Under the pieces are notes generated by a model, which saw nothing but the letters and a program-made list of their open reading frames with translations, searched no databases and was not told where the DNA came from. DNA of 5,934 nt from Candidatus Krumholzibacteriia bacterium (lineage in GTDB: Bacteria; Krumholzibacteriota; Krumholzibacteria; WVZY01; JAKEHA01). The DNA is taken from contig JAOTVO010000176.1 in NCBI GenBank assembly GCA_029863355.1, positions 1 to 5,934 of the forward strand, written 5' to 3'. The first letter of the stretch is position 1; each line of letters begins with the position of its first letter. Made by a program: the position numbers and the translations under genes. This document shows positions 4,332-5,934 of the stretch, piece by piece.

Positions 4332-5261
4332 ATGAACCCGCTCCGTTCGGTGCTCCTCGGCGCTGCACAGTCCACCTGGCTCGCTCGTCACGCGCCGAAT
4401 TGGCCGTTCGCCCGCCGAGCGGTGCGGAAGTTCCTACCCGGTGAGACGCTCGCCGCGGCGCTCGATGCCGCCGCGGTACTGAGCAGGGAGGGGATCGGCG
4501 CGGTCGTCACCGAACTGGGCGAAAACGTGACGACGCTCACTCAGGCCGAGCAGGTTGCGGCGACCTATCGGACGGCGATCGATGAGGCCGCGCGGCGGGG
4601 CCTCGACGCGGAGCCGTCGATCAAGCTCACGCACCTGGGCCTCGACGTGCGGCGGGACGCATGCGAAACGCTCACGCTGGAGCTGGCCGCGCACGCTGCG
4701 CAGCGAAACACGGTCTTGTGGATCGACATGGAGGGGTCGGCCTACACCGATGCCACGATCGAGATCTTCCGCAAGGTACACGCGCGGGTTCCGCGCGTGG
4801 GCCTCGCGCTACAGGCATATCTTCGTCGCACCTCTGAGGACCTCGCCAGCCTGCTGCCGCTGCACCCGACGATCCGGTTCGTGAAGGGCGCCTACGCCGA
4901 GTCTCGGGCGACTGCGTATCCGGCGAAGCGCGCGGTAGATCTCCAGTACTTCGCGCTGGCGCGGACCATGCTCGAATGCAAGGCCGCGGGGCAGCCGGTC
5001 AGGGTGGTGTGCGGAACCCACGACTTGGCGTTGATCGAGCGGATCGCGGGAACTGCGGGGACGCTGGGCGTGCCGCGTGACGCTTGGGAGGTGCACATGT
5101 TGTACGGCGTGCGCACGCCCGACCTGCGCCGCCTGGCGGCGGCGGGGCATCGCACCCGGGTGCTGATCAGCTACGGCGCCGCGTGGTTCGCGTGGTACGT
5201 GCGCCGCCTGGCCGAGCGGCCCGCGAATCTGTGGTTCGTGGTGCGGAGCATGCTGACATAG
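4332..5261 (+). CDS. proline dehydrogenase (monofunctional, FAD-dependent)
   Basis: This gene encodes 309 residues, ATG 4332 to TAG 5261. It catalyses the first step of proline catabolism, oxidation of L-proline to 1-pyrroline-5-carboxylate with electrons passed through FAD to the quinone pool. The length fits single-domain bacterial enzymes rather than the large PutA fusion. The family motifs of the (beta/alpha)8 barrel appear in order: SIKLTHLGL (96-104, Lys98), LWIDMEGSAYTD (129-140, Asp132), LALQAYLRRT (158-167), IRFVKGAY (181-188), VVCGTHD (225-231), WEVHMLYGVR (252-261), LISYG (278-282, Tyr281) and the substrate-binding YVRRLAERPANLWF (289-302, Arg291-Arg292). No signal peptide is seen; it is probably peripheral on the inner membrane face. 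No P5C dehydrogenase gene is visible in the window. No clear Shine-Dalgarno precedes the ATG; a small hairpin lies there instead. Confidence 0.93.
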   Translation: MNPLRSVLLGAAQSTWLARHAPNWPFARRAVRKFLPGETLAAALDAAAVLSREGIGAVVTELGENVTTLTQAEQVAATYRTAIDEAARRGLDAEPSIKLTHLGLDVRRDACETLTLELAAHAAQRNTVLWIDMEGSAYTDATIEIFRKVHARVPRVGLALQAYLRRTSEDLASLLPLHPTIRFVKGAYAESRATAYPAKRAVDLQYFALARTMLECKAAGQPVRVVCGTHDLALIERIAGTAGTLGVPRDAWEVHMLYGVRTPDLRRLAAAGHRTRVLISYGAAWFAWYVRRLAERPANLWFVVRSMLT

Positions 5262-5291
5262 CCGGGCCGCGCAAGGCAGCAAGGCGGCGCG

Positions 5292-5934
5292 TTATCTCCG
5301 TTCTCTCAGCTCCTCGAGCGCGCGCGTGACGTATACCCGGGTCATCTGCTTGCGCCATGACAACTCGAAATCCGTGTTGTCCATGGGTTTCGCAGGCTTG
5401 TAGGCGGCCTCGGCCGCCGCGGCGATGGCGTCGTCGGCCAGGGCCGTGCCGATGAGTGCCTGGCCGGCTGCGTTGACCAGTTGCGGATGGCTCGCGATCC
5501 CGCCCAACACGATCCGCGCGCTCTTCACTGCCCGCTTCCCACGCCCGGGTCCGGGCTTCCATTCCACCCACACCGCCACTCCCAGCACCGGAAAATCGAA
5601 TGAGCCGCGCCGCCGCAGCTTGTGGTACACCGCGTCCCAGCGCCCCGGTGGCGGGAGATGCACGGCGACCAAGATTTCGTCCGGCTGCTTGGTGAGATAG
5701 GTGATGCCATCGTTGTGGTAGAACTGCTGCGCGGGAACGACCCGCTCGCCGTGTGGGCCTATCAGCCGGAACTCCGCGCCGATTGCGACCATCACGGGTG
5801 CCACGTCGGTGGAGGAAACGGCCCAGCAGCGCGGCGAGGACGGCGCCACCCAGCAGATCTTGCCGTCCTTCTTCATGCAGAAATCGATCGCCTTCCGCCA
5901 CTCGTAGTTCTGGTTGTAGTAATTGCAGCGCGTG
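5292..5934 (-). CDS. molybdenum hydroxylase FAD subunit, 4-hydroxybenzoyl-CoA reductase beta-like (N-terminus outside window)
   Basis: This gene is open from the right window edge to TAA 5292, with 213 residues visible and the N-terminal FAD-binding lobe missing. The visible part begins at a Cys-rich insert, with cysteines at visible residues 3, 19, 27 and 36 (C-x15-C-x7-C-x8-C). It continues with the second FAD-binding segment (SSTDVAPVMVAIGAEFRLIGP, 37-57, quoted here in part as STDVAPVMVAIGAEF). Then comes the CO-dehydrogenase flavoprotein C-terminal domain: YHKLRRRGSFDFPVLGVAV, ARIVLGGIASHPQ and a final helix TRVYVTRALEEL. Such subunits shuttle electrons between FAD and the [2Fe-2S] and molybdopterin subunits of xanthine dehydrogenase-type enzymes. 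The Cys insert is the feature that distinguishes 4-hydroxybenzoyl-CoA reductase beta, where it holds a [4Fe-4S] cluster. Partner subunits are expected beyond position 5934. An ATG at 5876 is internal, since the Cys insert is in frame before it. The substrate is not determinable. Confidence 0.88.
   Translation of the reverse strand, partial: TRCNYYNQNYEWRKAIDFCMKKDGKICWVAPSSPRCWAVSSTDVAPVMVAIGAEFRLIGPHGERVVPAQQFYHNDGITYLTKQPDEILVAVHLPPPGRWDAVYHKLRRRGSFDFPVLGVAVWVEWKPGPGRGKRAVKSARIVLGGIASHPQLVNAAGQALIGTALADDAIAAAAEAAYKPAKPMDNTDFELSWRKQMTRVYVTRALEELRERR

Noticed and set aside
3996..4391. Longer 131-residue start at 4391 for the peroxiredoxin N-terminal half
   Set aside because: It would put 54 unrelated residues before a clean signal peptide and overlap the proline dehydrogenase start; ATG 4229 has its own GGAG 5 bases upstream.
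5262..5291. Terminator between convergent proline dehydrogenase and FAD subunit genes
   Set aside because: Only a 5-bp GCCGC/GCGGC pairing with a 13-base loop and no T-tract is visible in 30 bases; too weak to call.
5292..5876. ATG 5876 as the true start of the FAD subunit
   Set aside because: The frame is open to the window edge, and two of the four conserved cysteines lie before this ATG.

Overview
The window is a gene-dense, very GC-rich stretch of bacterial chromosome. Its nine protein genes are mostly separated by fewer than 120 bases, and I see no rRNA, tRNA, CRISPR or mobile element. The GC content, the gene content (molybdenum hydroxylase FAD subunit, proline dehydrogenase, lipoproteins of unknown function) and the style of the proteins suggest a soil- or sediment-type Gram-negative bacterium such as Gemmatimonadota or Acidobacteriota. 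That placement is an inference; nothing here is a phylogenetic marker.

Positions 1-2238 hold a minus-strand gene run. It is transcribed from about 2238 downwards: GNAT acetyltransferase, hotdog acyl-CoA thioesterase, lipoprotein with a possible PH-like fold, a 93-residue conserved-looking protein, and the N-terminal part of a second lipoprotein that leaves the window at position 1. The first four are coupled by overlaps (4 and 17 bases) or a 12-base gap. A short divergent intergenic region (2239-2325) with a perfect 15-base dyad separates this run from the next block.

Positions 2326-4229 form an apparent envelope redox module. A CcdA/DsbD-type membrane thiol electron carrier overlaps (ATGA) a secreted TlpA-like thioredoxin with a WCPNC active site. 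Convergent to them lies a gene for a secreted peroxiredoxin. Its reading frame is interrupted by a single in-frame TGA exactly where the peroxidatic cysteine belongs (T-P-G-[TGA]-T). The frame continues unchanged on both sides, and a 7-bp hairpin with an 8-base loop starts 14 bases after the TGA, as expected for a bacterial SECIS element. The best reading is a selenocysteine-containing periplasmic peroxiredoxin, with the CcdA/TlpA pair as its plausible electron source. This would be a selenium version of the ScsB-TlpA-PRX type of cell-envelope peroxide reduction. It is the main discovery candidate of the window.

Positions 4332-5261 encode a monofunctional proline dehydrogenase, divergent from the peroxiredoxin. 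Positions 5292-5934 (minus strand, N-terminus beyond the window) encode the FAD subunit of a molybdenum hydroxylase. It carries four cysteines spaced C-x15-C-x7-C-x8-C, the pattern of the extra [4Fe-4S] cluster of 4-hydroxybenzoyl-CoA reductase beta subunits.
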